From Mayamaea pseudoterrestris (Eukaryota > Bacillariophyta > Bacillariophyceae > Sellaphorales > Sellaphoraceae): a stretch of 64,000 nt of DNA. Below are positions 1 to 10,428 of this stretch, one piece after another. Under the pieces are notes generated by a model that had not been told where the DNA came from, did no database searches, and saw nothing but the letters and a program-made list of their open reading frames with translations. A program made the translations under genes and the position numbers. The DNA is taken from NCBI GenBank assembly GCA_027923505.1, contig BROI01000010.1, positions 930,001 through 994,000 on the forward strand, written 5' to 3'. The first letter of the stretch is position 1, and every line of letters starts with the position of its first letter.

Positions 1-674
1 ACCATTGTTTGTAATATGTACTAGTCAAATTATATTAACAAGCTATATATAAAAACAATTTACAATACCTAAAAAACTTGGCTGAAAAGGAAAAGCGAAT
101 AGAATCTCATACCGACGAATGATGTCGCAGCGGCTTGTTACTTTTTGAAACTGCCGCGCCAGCCTCACAGTTTCGTGCACCTTTTGCAATTGCCATCGGT
201 GAATAGCCGACCTTCTTTGCATTGACCATGCTGAGGCTAGAAGGATAAGTCTTGGTCTGTGGCAGCGTCAAAGCAAAGGAGGGTTCGATTTGGTGACTAT
301 TGGTGACAGGTGAGTGACAGGTGACAGGGTGAGACATCAATTGATTCCTCCGTTCTCCGTTCGTCCCCAAAGAACAAATTGCATGATTGCTCTTCATCAT
401 GAGACTCTTGCCCAGACACTTTGGTATATGAAGGAAGAAATTGTCAATCACAGATACCGGCGTTTTGCTGGTCTGTACCGACAGCCTTCGACTCGCTTTC
501 CTTAAGGCTGACGTTTCATGACGACTCGTCGGAACGCAAATCGTTTGCTTCCATCGTTGAACGTTGATCGAGTCATGATTGCGATACAATTCTTGCTTGC
601 TCACTAATTTAGTCAGTATGTGTTCAGGTTCAGGGATAACTAACATTCGCAGCTGCGCTGCGCAATGGCATACA
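1..674. other. 5' intergenic stretch, no convincing gene
   Basis: No gene is convincing here. A 179-codon minus-strand frame (107-646) is open, but it overlaps the 5' end of the next gene, has low-complexity composition and no recognisable domain. Around 290-335 there is a short run of imperfect GGTGACAG-type direct repeats. The stretch probably holds the promoter and 5' UTR of the sulfotransferase-like gene that follows. Confidence 0.4.
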
Positions 675-3199
675 ATGCCTTCATCTGGCGGCCGTTCTCG
701 CCTCGTAGCGGCGGCTCAGTGTATACTTCTCTTAATTCTGCTAAACCTTTTCAGTATAACAACCTTGCGTCAATGGTCACCACTGCAAACTTACGAAAAA
801 AATGCTGATGCATTACCACGAGAGATCATACTGCAAGAATTCCTCATAGACAACCCCAACTGCCAATATAAGACTATGTTGCTGCGTCAATATCAAGCAA
901 TTGGCATCAATTTGACGAGAGAGCTTTGCGACGCGCTGCCGAAATGGTCCAAGGTTGTAAGACGACTCGGTGATCGACCATACATCTTGGGGCAAGAAAC
1001 CTGTGCGCGATATTGCCAACGCACTGTGGAGCGAGGAGGGTTGCCGACTATTCGAATCGCCGGCTTACCAAACGCGGCAATGGACATGATGATTGAACTG
1101 CTGCACTGGACTAGCCAAGCTAGCTCTGACCTCAATAGCTCGAACGACCTGCTCGTTCCATGGGGAGTGCATACGCCACTTTCGGCAGCCAGACGCTCCC
1201 GACAATTCGATGACTCCATCTTTACTTTGGTTCTCGTTCAAGATCCACTCCAATTTATGAATTCGCTTTGCAAAAACCCAGACACCTTGCAGTGGAACCG
1301 CGGAAAACATGGACGGTGTCCAAACCTTGTGCCGACGCTAGAGGAGCGCCAATCAAAGCGGGAAACAAACTTTGGCGTCAAGTTACCCATGACGCTTGAC
1401 AACAATCGAACTGCCTGGCGGCACTACCAAAGTATTGCCGATTATTGGGCTTCTTGGATTGAAGAATGGGTAACGGCAGACGTTCCTCGGTTGATTGTGA
1501 GGAGCGAAGATTTGTATATCTTTCCCGAGCAGGTAGCGCAAATTCTTACCGACTGCATTTGCACGAACAGCTCGTTGCGCCAAACACCTGCAAGAGTTGT
1601 CGAATCGTTGCTTAACATACAAAAGCTTAAGCAATTTACTTTGGCGAAACTCGACAACTCAGCGTTGAACTCAGCTGAGCTAATTCACCTTCAAACCACG
1701 TTAAAGTCTTCCATCATGAATGTCTTGCACTACGATGGTGTCGCCGACGGATCTTTCTTGTTGAAATACAAGAGTACGTCGCAGCGCTCGAGTTTGCATT
1801 CTCGCCGTTATTCGCGATGGGAAGCAAAATCGCAACAGGTGGACGGAAATCATTTAATTGAAGATGAGTTTATTTCAAAGTGCGAAAATGTTACTGTTTT
1901 TTTGTCGCAAAACTTACGCTGCGACAATAAGGTTTCCATGATCCAAGAGCTCGCATCAGCAGGAGTGTGCCCGGTGCCCGAATTTTGTGAAGTGCTTCCC
2001 TCTCGGCAGCAAGTAGTGAGCTTGTATGGCGACAAGCCCGTCGTTCTTGGTCTTGAAACTTGCCATGCCTACCGAAGGTTAATCGGGAATGAGCCACCCA
2101 TGCCAAAGTTGACGGCGCTTTGGAACTCGGGATCTACGGCATTATCAACATTGTTTCTTAACAATATGCTGCTTTACGACAAGAAATGGAAAGTTGATCG
2201 AGCCACCGTGCCTTGGGGTAAAGTGAGTGTAGAGATAGCAGCAGTTAACGAAATTATTGTTTACACTAGCAACCGCTGACCTAATCTTGCTTTCATGCAG
2301 CATACGCCTCTTTACTTGAAGCATCGAAACACATTCCCTGCGAAAAATCCAGACAACAGAGACAAAATCTTGCCTGTAGTGCTAGTTCGTGATCCCATGC
2401 GCTGGATGGCATCTATGGTACGTTTAGGGGCTGAATGATACTTTGTTACAGCGCTTCGAGAATCTAACTTGCAACTAAAATTGCACAACGATGCTGCAGT
2501 GTCGCAGCAGCTACGGAGCAAAGTGGCGGATGGTAGGACAACGATGCCCCAATTTGATTCCAACTGACGCTGAACGTCAAGTATTGGGTTGGTCGGACGA
2601 TGTGCGAACATTCGCCGTTGATCATTCCAACCTTCAAGCTCGATTCCGTTATCATACGCCGTATGATTCGCTTGCCGATATGTGGTCCACGTGGTATGGC
2701 GATTACTTGGAGGCAAAGTTCCCCAGGTAAGCGCAAGTAGGAGTGTAACTGACAGACGCTGTTGAATGACCTCCTCAACTTGTCCACACCCTTCTCGTAA
2801 CAGACTCTTTGTTCGCATGGAAGATATGATCTTCTTTCCTAAACAAGTTATGAAAATGTACGCTACAAACAAATGTTGCATTATTACCATGGATTTTGCT
2901 GTGAGTCTCAAGCTCACATTGTCCTTTGATCACTTCTTATCAGCATCGGCGATTGCTCGGGCATGCCGATCCGCGAAAGGTTCCATTACGTAAAGGAACA
3001 AGGCAAGGATAAATCAAGTACCGACTTGGTGACTGCCATGATCAAGTATGGAACGAAGGATGGCCGCATTCCTACCAACCTGACGCGCGAGGAGCGAGAG
3101 TACTTGCGAACAGCGCTGGATCCGAAACTGATGCAACTATTGCATTATCCACAAATTCCGGTTGGCCCCAACGACGATAAAGTTTCCTTACTACCGTAG
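675..3199 (+). CDS. Tandem-domain sulfotransferase-like membrane protein (5 exons)
   Basis: Exons read as 675-2222, 2301-2417, 2500-2726, 2804-2857 and 2944-3199, all with GT-AG introns and matching phases, giving 733 aa. The ATG at 675 puts a hydrophobic signal anchor at about residues 8-31, as in Golgi type II enzymes; in-frame ATGs at 579 and 618 are alternatives. Two homologous halves follow. Half 1 has a P-loop-like site near residue 126 (AGLPNAAMD), VLVQDPLQFMNSLC near 185 and VRSEDLYIFPEQV near 276. Half 2 has LWNSGSTAL near 480, VLVRDPMRWMASM near 545 and VRMEDMIFFPKQV near 634. The CPNL(V/I)PT block occurs in both. This is the layout of diatom sulfotransferase-like proteins, where the Gly/Ser/Thr loop binds the PAPS 5'-phosphosulfate. 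Half 1 lacks the usual loop residues and may be inactive. Acceptor substrate is unknown. Confidence 0.72.
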
Positions 3200-3235
3200 T
3201 TAACATTTATAGCTAGCGAATCATTTAGCGTTACG

Positions 3236-4228
3236 TTACTGCTTCATTTCGCTAACGTCAATGGCATTCTGTCGTCGGTCCTTGGCGCGCACCTTGAGAC
3301 TGCTCTTGGGTGCCGCCGTGACTTGAAAGGAGTCAACAATTTTGCGAGCGATAGCTTCTGATCCTCCCTTCGTCCATCGATTAGCATTGGCGCTGACAAC
3401 TAAACAGACAGCTCTGTTTGTTCCAGGCACAATGGTAGCAGCAAGAGTTGCTCGTCGAGGGATTTCAGCGTTGGTTGACTGCGACAAATTGCTAAACGCT
3501 AGATCAATAAAGCGATAGTTGCTCTTGCTGCTTTTAGTGTTCTTGATTTTGATGTCGGTAGGAGGTCCGTAGAAAGAGAATCGCCCTGTTGGATCGAACA
3601 AGCGTTCCGTGAAGAATGTTGCTGGCAATTCTTCGAGTGCTTTGGTTTTCGTTGATTTGGTGACGATGAGAAAGGCTGTATCACCCGATTTTGGATCACG
3701 ACACTCGACGTCAAAGACGGTTCCCTTTGCGAGTGGCCATGGAGCCGCAAAACTCGCCAAGACAGCAGTTGGATCTTCAGTCGAACCAACCAAAAGCTCC
3801 GCCAAAACCCCGCCTTGAGCATCTTGGCTGAGGTCCGTGCCATCGCGGAAAATGACTCCAGTTTCTGGCCGACTCTTTCCTGCTTGACCAGAGACGCCCA
3901 TGACCCCATTTGGATCAATGCCAGAACGAAGGAAACTATCGACGTCAAGTCTTCCTTCGGGCAAAGGTGCAGCGTTTACAGCAGAGGTCAAAGGAAACGA
4001 TAATGTGCTTGCTGTTACGGCTGCGGAAACATCAAACAGCAATCGCCTGCGAGATAAATAATCAGAAGAAGCCTTGCTTGAGTATATTCTGGTATCAGTA
4101 TTCATAGTAAACTGAGATAATGATGCTGTGGAAACGCCAGAAGTAAAGAATGCCGCAGTGCATGTTGAAGAACAAGCGAGCAGGATGCATGCGGCTACGG
4201 TGCTGGCGAGAAGAGGGAAATTACTCAT
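3236..4228 (-). CDS. PsbP-like thylakoid lumen protein, plastid-targeted
   Basis: Intronless, 330 aa. The first ~26 residues form a signal peptide ending in TAAFFTS, a variant of the ASAF motif that marks plastid targeting in secondary red-lineage algae. A second hydrophobic stretch at about residues 60-88 begins SRRRLLF and ends VNAAP. It looks like a twin-arginine thylakoid transfer signal with an AxA cleavage site, so a lumenal location is inferred. The mature part resembles the PsbP fold family (FSFYGPP, TAFLIVTKSTKTK, a final KIVDSFQV helix). PsbP-like proteins assist photosystem II or related lumenal complexes; the exact paralogue cannot be told. It is divergent with the zinc-knuckle gene across a gap of about 360 bp. 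Confidence 0.68.
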   Translation of the reverse strand: MSNFPLLASTVAACILLACSSTCTAAFFTSGVSTASLSQFTMNTDTRIYSSKASSDYLSRRRLLFDVSAAVTASTLSFPLTSAVNAAPLPEGRLDVDSFLRSGIDPNGVMGVSGQAGKSRPETGVIFRDGTDLSQDAQGGVLAELLVGSTEDPTAVLASFAAPWPLAKGTVFDVECRDPKSGDTAFLIVTKSTKTKALEELPATFFTERLFDPTGRFSFYGPPTDIKIKNTKSSKSNYRFIDLAFSNLSQSTNAEIPRRATLAATIVPGTNRAVCLVVSANANRWTKGGSEAIARKIVDSFQVTAAPKSSLKVRAKDRRQNAIDVSEMKQ

Positions 4229-4586
4229 GCTTTTACGAGTCTCGGGCAGTCGCTATCAATTTATCTATGTATAGGTTTGTGAAACAAGACAGACTTGCAT
4301 TTGACAACTCTGTCAAGAGACAAGGATCGTGCGGCTAATAACTTACTGTAACTATTGGCCATTGTCGTCACAACATTCGCACGCATCCATCACGAGTACC
4401 GCTTCGACAAAGTGCTAAACCGATGCGATATTGCCAGCGATCTTGGCGCGCCACGACTATCGCTGGAAACGTTTCTTCGATTCTCGTGGCCCAAGCAGAC
4501 CAACTTGTTGCGCGATTCTGCAAGTACCAGTAGCCCAAATCCTCACAACGTATTGCCTGCATCGAGCCTTAGCCTCAATTGACGTA
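4229..4586. promoter_or_regulatory. Shared intergenic region between divergent genes
   Basis: This separates the PsbP-like gene (left, minus) from the zinc-knuckle gene (right, plus), so it should contain both promoters. The zinc-knuckle frame stays open back to 4431, which would add 52 residues if an upstream ATG were used. No clear core element is visible. Confidence 0.4.
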
Positions 4587-5180
4587 ATGCCTCGGAATAC
4601 GCGATCCGAAAAGGCAGACGCGGCTGCTCAGCGTCGTCTCAACTTTGAATTATCAAACTCAACGCACGATGCTTCGCCTCTTGTTTCCACAACGACTCCA
4701 GCGACTCGTCCCAAACGAAGTACCACTAATGATTCTAATACAACAAATGTAAGCTCTCCTTTGAAGAAGAAGCAAAAGAATTCAGCAGTCGCTGTCACTC
4801 CAGAGGAACAAGAGGCAGCAGTCAAGAAGCGAGAGCAAGAAGCAACAGCAATTAGCAAGTACGTTCCAAAATACATTCACGCAAATGTCTCGTACAAGAC
4901 CAAGGGAACGAGCAAGCTGGATCTAAACACAATCAAAGTCTATGAGTGGATTGAAGATCACTACGAGATTCCAGTCGATTTGGAGCAGCGTCGATCCTGC
5001 GGACCGCTCAGTGGGTCCTCCTACGAGGAGCGAGTCATTCAGCAGTATGAGCTGGGCAAACTGAAAATTAAAGATATTAAAGAAGAAATCGATTATGCCA
5101 AAGAGGAGCAGCATGCTGTCATCTGCACCTGCTGTGCCGAGACCGGGCATAAGCGAAACGATTGTCCGTCGTTAATTTGA
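4587..5180 (+). CDS. CCHC zinc-knuckle protein of unknown function
   Basis: 197 aa from the ATG at 4587; the frame is open from 4431, but the upstream part reads like leader sequence. The N-terminal third is Ser/Thr/Asn-rich, with a basic patch (SPLKKKQKNS) that could be a nuclear localisation signal. A charged region follows (TPEEQEAAVKKREQEA). At the C-terminus, CTCCAETGHKRNDC fits the CX2CX4HX4C zinc knuckle that binds single-stranded RNA or DNA. The middle block (YEWIEDHYEIPVDLEQRRSC) was not recognised. A role in RNA metabolism is plausible from the knuckle alone but is not shown. Confidence 0.6.
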   Translation: MPRNTRSEKADAAAQRRLNFELSNSTHDASPLVSTTTPATRPKRSTTNDSNTTNVSSPLKKKQKNSAVAVTPEEQEAAVKKREQEATAISKYVPKYIHANVSYKTKGTSKLDLNTIKVYEWIEDHYEIPVDLEQRRSCGPLSGSSYEERVIQQYELGKLKIKDIKEEIDYAKEEQHAVICTCCAETGHKRNDCPSLI

Positions 5181-6259
5181 GCGGATACACAATCGAATCG
5201 GAAAATAGTACCTCGTATTTACTAATGATCATAGTAATGGCATTTAAATCTTCAACTACTAGTAAGATGTTTCTGTTACTTTATACTATGCTACTGCAAG
5301 AATCAAGCAGACCGCCTCATTCTAAGAAGCAGATACGGTCAACAAAAGCCTGCAGCCTGTTGCTTCACGCATAAGACCTCGCGCAAACAAAACTGCTTCC
5401 AAATAGATAATCAGGGTTATTGACATCAATTTCAAGGTGACCGAAAATGTTTCTTGGCGCTAATATCGTTAATCAATGCTTACATAATAGAATGTTGATT
5501 GGCTGCTCGTTGCCGTGTTGCTGGTGCTGGTCCCTTCCAAATCGGCCATGAGCAGCGCTGGCACAATCAACCACAATTCTGTTCTCATCAACATGCTTAC
5601 ATCTCAAGAAAATGATGGTCAGACGAGTAAAAGGCAAAGCAGTAGCGATGACGGATGACGAATGACGAAAACTGGCCTGGGCGAGCAAAAGTTGACTCGT
5701 CGCTGCTTCAAAAAGCAGTTGGTCAGCAATGTCCAATGCACGTCGTCGCGATGTCGTCATTCCTTTGTCTCGGCGACTCGCTAGACGCGAACAACCTTGC
5801 GTGCTGAAAAGCTGGAGCTAGTCGCGACGAGCATCAACCGGCACATCATCATCGGCCTCGAACCGAACCTGAATACTCCAGCCGAGCACGTAAAGAATGG
5901 ACTCTACTGTTGAGCTGGTTTGACACCTCGATATGTAAACATTGGATCGACCACCGAGAAGGGAAGTGACGGTTGTTGCTCCGTGCTCCTTCACGAGTCT
6001 GCTGTTTGTTGAGAAATGATGAGATTACTTGGAAGTCGAGCTGTTTGCTTGATGTCTTGTTGTTTCTGTTGCCATTCGATCGCTCCAGACTCTATGAGAC
6101 TTTCATCTGTATGTGTAGCAGCACCAGCTGACGGACTTCCTCGCAAAACAATCATTCATCATCTCCTCATCTCCTTTTAGCTTAAAGCTGCGTGATACTC
6201 GGTAAGTAAGGAGAGGACCAATGGTGGCGCGCCGTACCAGCCTGTATCGTGGCTTCAAG
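5181..6259. other. Intergenic stretch, no supported gene
   Basis: About 1.1 kb without a recognisable gene. A 95-codon minus frame (5473-5760) is open but has no domain and no clear context. The right part leads into the 42-bp repeat array. It may hold the 3' UTR of the zinc-knuckle gene and upstream regulatory DNA for the gene at 6979. Confidence 0.35.
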
Positions 6260-6540
6260 CAAACATTACGTCACCAGGCAATAGCACGAAACGAGTGCCA
6301 GTGTCAATTACGTCATCAGGCAATAGCACGAAACGAGTGCCAGTGTCAATTACGTCATCAGGCAATAGCACGAAACGAGTGCCAATGTCAATTACGTCAT
6401 CAGGCAATAGCACGAAACGAGTGCCCGTGTCAATTACGTCACTAGGCAATAGCACAAAACGAGTGCCAGTGAGAACAGCGCCACCAGGCTATAGTACGAA
6501 ACGAGTGCCAGTGTCAATCACGTCACAAGGCGGTAGTACG
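6260..6540 (+). repeat. 42-bp tandem repeat array with ACGTCA cores
   Basis: Nearly seven tandem units of exactly 42 bp. The word ACGTCA recurs at 6268, 6310, 6352, 6394, 6436 and 6520; the unit at 6478 is diverged at this word. Each unit also carries GGC(A/T)ATAG(C/T)ACGAAACGAG. Because 42 is a multiple of three, the array is open in several frames on both strands, but I see no sign that it is translated. ACGTCA/TGACGT is the bZIP/CRE core and the CO2/cAMP-responsive element of Phaeodactylum carbonic-anhydrase promoters. The array lies about 440 bp before the ATG at 6979. Confidence 0.85.
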
Positions 6541-6978
6541 ATTGTGTGGCATCGGCATTCCCCATCACCATCACCATCCTCCATATTCATACGACGGCAA
6601 CACTAATGCATGTGCAGTAAACTTAGCAAGCAGTATACATACCGGTAATCATGTCATTGATAGTACTGTCAATGGTCAGGTGCGCCGTGTCTCAAGGGCG
6701 TTTCTTCGACAAGCCTCTTGGCGCACCTGTATGCTTGTCGCTTGCTGACGGATGCACGCTTCGTACGCGCATCAACCGCTCGGAAAGCATGTTGGATCAT
6801 GCGTTGCAGACGACCGCAACATACCGTGACTCTCACGATTACGATGATCATTTCCTCACTCGCAAATGAGTGGTTTGTTTCATACATACAAACAAACAGG
6901 CGTAACGCGTAACACTGATGCTCCGCTTGCATCAAACCTCGACCGACGCTCCTGCACCTGCGATATACTACTACAAAC
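6541..6978. other. Leader region before the 279-aa gene
   Basis: Holds a short CATCAC triplet run near 6570 and TACCGGTAA at 6640. Several short frames are open but none resembles a protein. It is likely the proximal promoter and 5' UTR of the gene starting at 6979. Confidence 0.35.
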
Positions 6979-7818
6979 ATGCTTGCCTTGTCGAACATCC
7001 AACGACGAAAAATTCGATTCGCCGACGAAGTCGGTAATGATGGATTCCCATGGGATCCCCTTTGGGAGTTTGTCCTTGCCGATTATTGCGATGGAGAGGA
7101 TCGATCGGTTGCTACTTATCACAACGACTACCAGCCTTGGAGTGGAGGAGTCTATCAACGCAGTCCCTTTGCATTAAACATGATTGAAAGCAACATTAGT
7201 GAAGCTTCATTGTTTCAACCTCCATACAAACTAGCCATGCGACAAAACAATGGATTCTACAACACCTCCATGCAGCATCAACACCATCAGCAAGAACAAG
7301 AGGTTGCATCAACATCATCTTCGCAAGACGAGACTGACGATTTTGAATCAGTCGACAATGAAGACAAGCCCAGTCGGTCGTTTTCGCAACTCAACTGTTT
7401 CCGTGATCATCTTCGCAAAGGCGATGACGATGACGATGATTTAATTGTGGCAAGTCCTTCAATGTTACTCATGTTGGCAGAGGACGAACGTGACGACGGC
7501 AACTGGATGTTGTTAGGAAAGTCTAGACGTTTGCGTGTGCCAGAGCTTCCTCCTGTCGATTCTACTTACCAACCAAGTAGTTACTTTGACTACTACAAGG
7601 CCTCGGCGAACGAACAATATCAGACGCGCGACGATGATTCGGCTGAGCAAAAGAGTATATTGGCGAAGCTCAATTGCAAGTCGCGAAAGGCCGACATGGA
7701 TCAGCGACAAGCACAAGACCTTTATAGCTCCTTTATTTCACCATGGTTGGAACCTCCAGCTTTGCAAAAGACTCGATCTTTGCTGCAGCGAGTGCGAGGC
7801 AAGACGAATGGAGTGTAA
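6979..7818 (+). CDS. Unknown acidic protein
   Basis: 279 aa, one exon, not recognised. The N-terminus has RRKIRFADEVG, whose KIRF core fits the RVxF docking motif of protein phosphatase 1; this is only a motif match. The centre is disordered and rich in His/Gln (HQHHQQEQE), Ser and Asp (DDDDDD). A conserved-looking block reads WMLLGKSRRLRVPELPP. The C-terminus is basic (SLLQRVRGK). No signal peptide or membrane segment is seen. The upstream 42-bp repeat array makes regulated transcription possible. Confidence 0.6.
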   Translation: MLALSNIQRRKIRFADEVGNDGFPWDPLWEFVLADYCDGEDRSVATYHNDYQPWSGGVYQRSPFALNMIESNISEASLFQPPYKLAMRQNNGFYNTSMQHQHHQQEQEVASTSSSQDETDDFESVDNEDKPSRSFSQLNCFRDHLRKGDDDDDDLIVASPSMLLMLAEDERDDGNWMLLGKSRRLRVPELPPVDSTYQPSSYFDYYKASANEQYQTRDDDSAEQKSILAKLNCKSRKADMDQRQAQDLYSSFISPWLEPPALQKTRSLLQRVRGKTNGV

Positions 7819-8303
7819 TCGCGTATTGCAAACGTGTCACGAAGATGCCTATTATGACATCACAATGATTATTACACCGGCTTCTGCCAGTCGCACTCTT
7901 CTGCGTGCAATGCGAATGGAGGTGTTACGATAACGAGGAGCTCTCACCACACGAACGAAGATTGAACAGCATCAGTGTCAGTAGCTACCGGTAGTTTAAG
8001 TATAGGCAGCTAACATATCTTTGGTGGAGCACTACTCATAGTATATTATAAATAACTATGAACCGTACGTAGCCTGGCGCATCTCGTACGTACTGTCAGT
8101 GCTTGTGCGACACACGGCGGATACTCCTCACGATCTTTTTTGCGCAACCATGACAACGCTCACATTTTCTCTGACGCGGCCAACACTTCGACTTGTGCGA
8201 GCCTTTGGTCAGAACAATTAGTTGGATGCCTGCAGGGAGACAAGACAAATAGAAAAGAATACGAAAGAAAGAGCATTCGAATAGTGTCCATTTTGTTCCA
8301 TTA
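7819..8303. other. Intergenic stretch with a TACCGGTA palindrome
   Basis: Contains CTACCGGTAG at 7985-7994 and AT-rich DNA near 8040. It probably holds the 3' end of the unknown acidic gene and the promoter of the flavoprotein gene. No RNA gene was recognised. Confidence 0.4.
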
Positions 8304-10046
8304 ATGAGAGTCAACGTGCTGAGTCTCGTTCCATCCATTCTCGCTCTTTCGCGACGTACATTTGTTGCCTTTCTCGCTCCAACAGCGTCCATTCTTGCCC
8401 CAAGACAAAAGCCCTCTAAGATCTTATCTGCAATGACCTTATCAGATAGTTCTGCTCCTGCTTCAGAACCTTGGACTCCCGGAAATCCCAAGCATGAGCA
8501 AGAGGCACGTTCTATTCTACATACATGGCCCCTGGACTCATACAATGCGGAAACACTCAATGAAGTTCATCCTCGCGACTACAAGTCCCCAAGTAGTACA
8601 TATGAAGAATATGATTTGATTGCTATTGGTGCAGGCGCTGGAGGATTGGTTTCTGCGCGACAAGCGGCCCGACGAGGAGGAAAAACGGCCATGATTTCGG
8701 AACAGTTGGCTGGCGGCGATTGCCTCAACGTTGGATGTGTTCCGTCAAAGGCATTGCTCCGAGCTGCGAAAGCTATTGCCGAAGTTGAACGTGCTTCGGA
8801 ATTTGGTGTTGTTTTACCTCCAGGACCAGTCAAGATTGACTTTGCAAAGGTCATGGAACGGCTGCGCGCCAAGCGAGCTCTCATTTCCCATGTTGATGGA
8901 CATGCGACTTCGGAACAAGCCGGAACGCACGTTTTTCAAGGAAAAGGTCGATTCATCAGTCCAACGTCCATCCAAGTGGGCGAGACTGTACTTCACTTCA
9001 AAAAGGCTGTTGTCGCAACCGGTGGACGACCACATATTCCAAACATTCCTGGACTACGCGAAGCGCCCTACTTGACGAATGAAATCTTGTTTAATCTGGA
9101 GGCACTTCCACCTCGAATGGTGATACTTGGAGCTGGAGCTGTTGGCTTGGAAATGGCGCAGAGCTTTGCTCGGTTTGGTTCCAAAGTGACTGTCATTACT
9201 TCCACCGACCAACTGTTTCATTCGAAATTTGGCGATGGGGAAGCGGCTAATATTTTGAAGCAAGAGCTTAAATCGAGCGGTGTCGACTTTATAGCTGGCC
9301 AAGTTACGATTGTCAAGACCATTTCAAAACAACCCGAGAAGGCAGCCAAGGAATTTCCCTTGATGCAAGTGACAATTGAAACGCCCAAAGGCTCCAACGT
9401 TTCGATAGACTGCGACGCCTTGCTCATTGCCGCTGGCCGCGATGCTAATGTAGAAGACGTTGGTTTGGATGCCGGAAATGTGGAGTTTGAGGTTGGCAAG
9501 GGCGTCAAAATCAACGACTTGGCCCAGTCAGTGAGCAATCCAAACATTTACGCTGTAGGAGACTGTGTAGCTGGCGTGCCGCGATTGACCCATATGAGCG
9601 GTGAAATGGCCAAGCTTGTTGTGCAGAATGCTTTGTTCCAGGACAAATGGAAGCTCAGTAGTTTGGTGGTTCCAGCGACCATGTATACCGAGCCCGAGTA
9701 TGCGACTGTTGGTATTTACTCTGCTGAACTCGCCGAGCAACGGAGCATGAAAGTGGATACGTATCGGACTGGCCTCGAACAAAATGACCGGGCCATTCTC
9801 GAGGGAAGTAACGTTGGCTTTTGCAAAATCATATGCGAGAAGGGAACCGATAAGATTGTCGGTGCAACGATAGTGGCGGAGCGTGCTGGGGAAATGATTA
9901 ATGAGGTAACCTTGGCCATGAAGAATGACATTGGCTTGTACCAAATTGGCCGTAACATTCACTGCTACCCTACAACTGGCGAAGCTGTTGGCTTTTGCGG
10001 GGTTCAATACATTAACTCCAAGTGGCAGCGATTGGATGGCAGGTAA
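8304..10046 (+). CDS. Dihydrolipoamide dehydrogenase / mercuric-reductase-like flavoprotein
   Basis: 580 aa, single exon. A class I pyridine-nucleotide disulfide oxidoreductase: FAD-binding GAGAGG at residues 109-114; the redox-active CLNVGC pair at C140 and C145; NAD(P)H-binding LGAGAVGLE from about 275; a second FAD motif NIYAVGDC; and the C-terminal catalytic HCYPTTGE with H553 and E560. Family members pass electrons from NAD(P)H through FAD to the cysteine pair. The ~100-residue extension before the FAD domain begins with a hydrophobic segment containing FVAFLAP, which could be organelle targeting. It lacks both the N-terminal metal-binding domain and the C-terminal Cys-Cys pair of true MerA. 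It is closest in feel to the plastid 'mercuric reductase-like' proteins of algae and plants. The substrate is uncertain. Confidence 0.85.
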   Translation: MRVNVLSLVPSILALSRRTFVAFLAPTASILAPRQKPSKILSAMTLSDSSAPASEPWTPGNPKHEQEARSILHTWPLDSYNAETLNEVHPRDYKSPSSTYEEYDLIAIGAGAGGLVSARQAARRGGKTAMISEQLAGGDCLNVGCVPSKALLRAAKAIAEVERASEFGVVLPPGPVKIDFAKVMERLRAKRALISHVDGHATSEQAGTHVFQGKGRFISPTSIQVGETVLHFKKAVVATGGRPHIPNIPGLREAPYLTNEILFNLEALPPRMVILGAGAVGLEMAQSFARFGSKVTVITSTDQLFHSKFGDGEAANILKQELKSSGVDFIAGQVTIVKTISKQPEKAAKEFPLMQVTIETPKGSNVSIDCDALLIAAGRDANVEDVGLDAGNVEFEVGKGVKINDLAQSVSNPNIYAVGDCVAGVPRLTHMSGEMAKLVVQNALFQDKWKLSSLVVPATMYTEPEYATVGIYSAELAEQRSMKVDTYRTGLEQNDRAILEGSNVGFCKIICEKGTDKIVGATIVAERAGEMINEVTLAMKNDIGLYQIGRNIHCYPTTGEAVGFCGVQYINSKWQRLDGR

Positions 10047-10428
10047 GTGCATCGCAAGTTGCACGTACGAGCATGTCTACGATACTTGGATAGATCCATA
10101 GAGTTTTGGATTATGACTACCGGTATCTTACGGTACGTAGTACCCAGTTCTTTATTGCTTCATTGTAACGATGAAAGCGTCGAGAGGATGTACGTCTTAG
10201 GCCAAGCTGCGGCTCTTTCCTATGGCAACCTGGTCAATCGCGCCAAGTTGTCGCTGCGGCAAGCACAATTTGGTGATCGCATCCCATCTCCATCCACTTT
10301 TTTGCACTGGTGGCAGAAGCAAAGTGCTTGCTATAGTCTTACGAGTACTTGTGTCCAATGCCGCAGATGAGTACCGCTGTGATGTGATGTTAGTGGCGCG
10401 CGTCCAATCCGTGACAATTTTTTCGGCC
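10047..10428. other. Intergenic region before the kinase-like gene
   Basis: Contains TACCGGTA at 10118-10125 followed by a GTACG-rich stretch. The kinase frame is open from 10222, but the upstream part looks like leader sequence. No other feature is supported. Confidence 0.35.

Noticed and set aside
107-646. 179-codon minus-strand frame
   Set aside because: It overlaps the 5' part of the sulfotransferase-like gene region, shows no domain and has a low-complexity, non-coding-like composition.
6260-6540. Possible CRISPR array
   Set aside because: Units are contiguous direct repeats with no unique spacers, and the genome is eukaryotic.
6221-6606. Frames with 14-residue peptide repeats in the 42-bp array
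   Set aside because: A 42-bp period keeps several frames open on both strands by arithmetic alone; the peptides resemble nothing and no single frame is favoured.
8304-10046. Calling the flavoprotein a true mercuric reductase (merA)
   Set aside because: It lacks the N-terminal metal-binding domain and the C-terminal Cys-Cys pair that delivers Hg(II).
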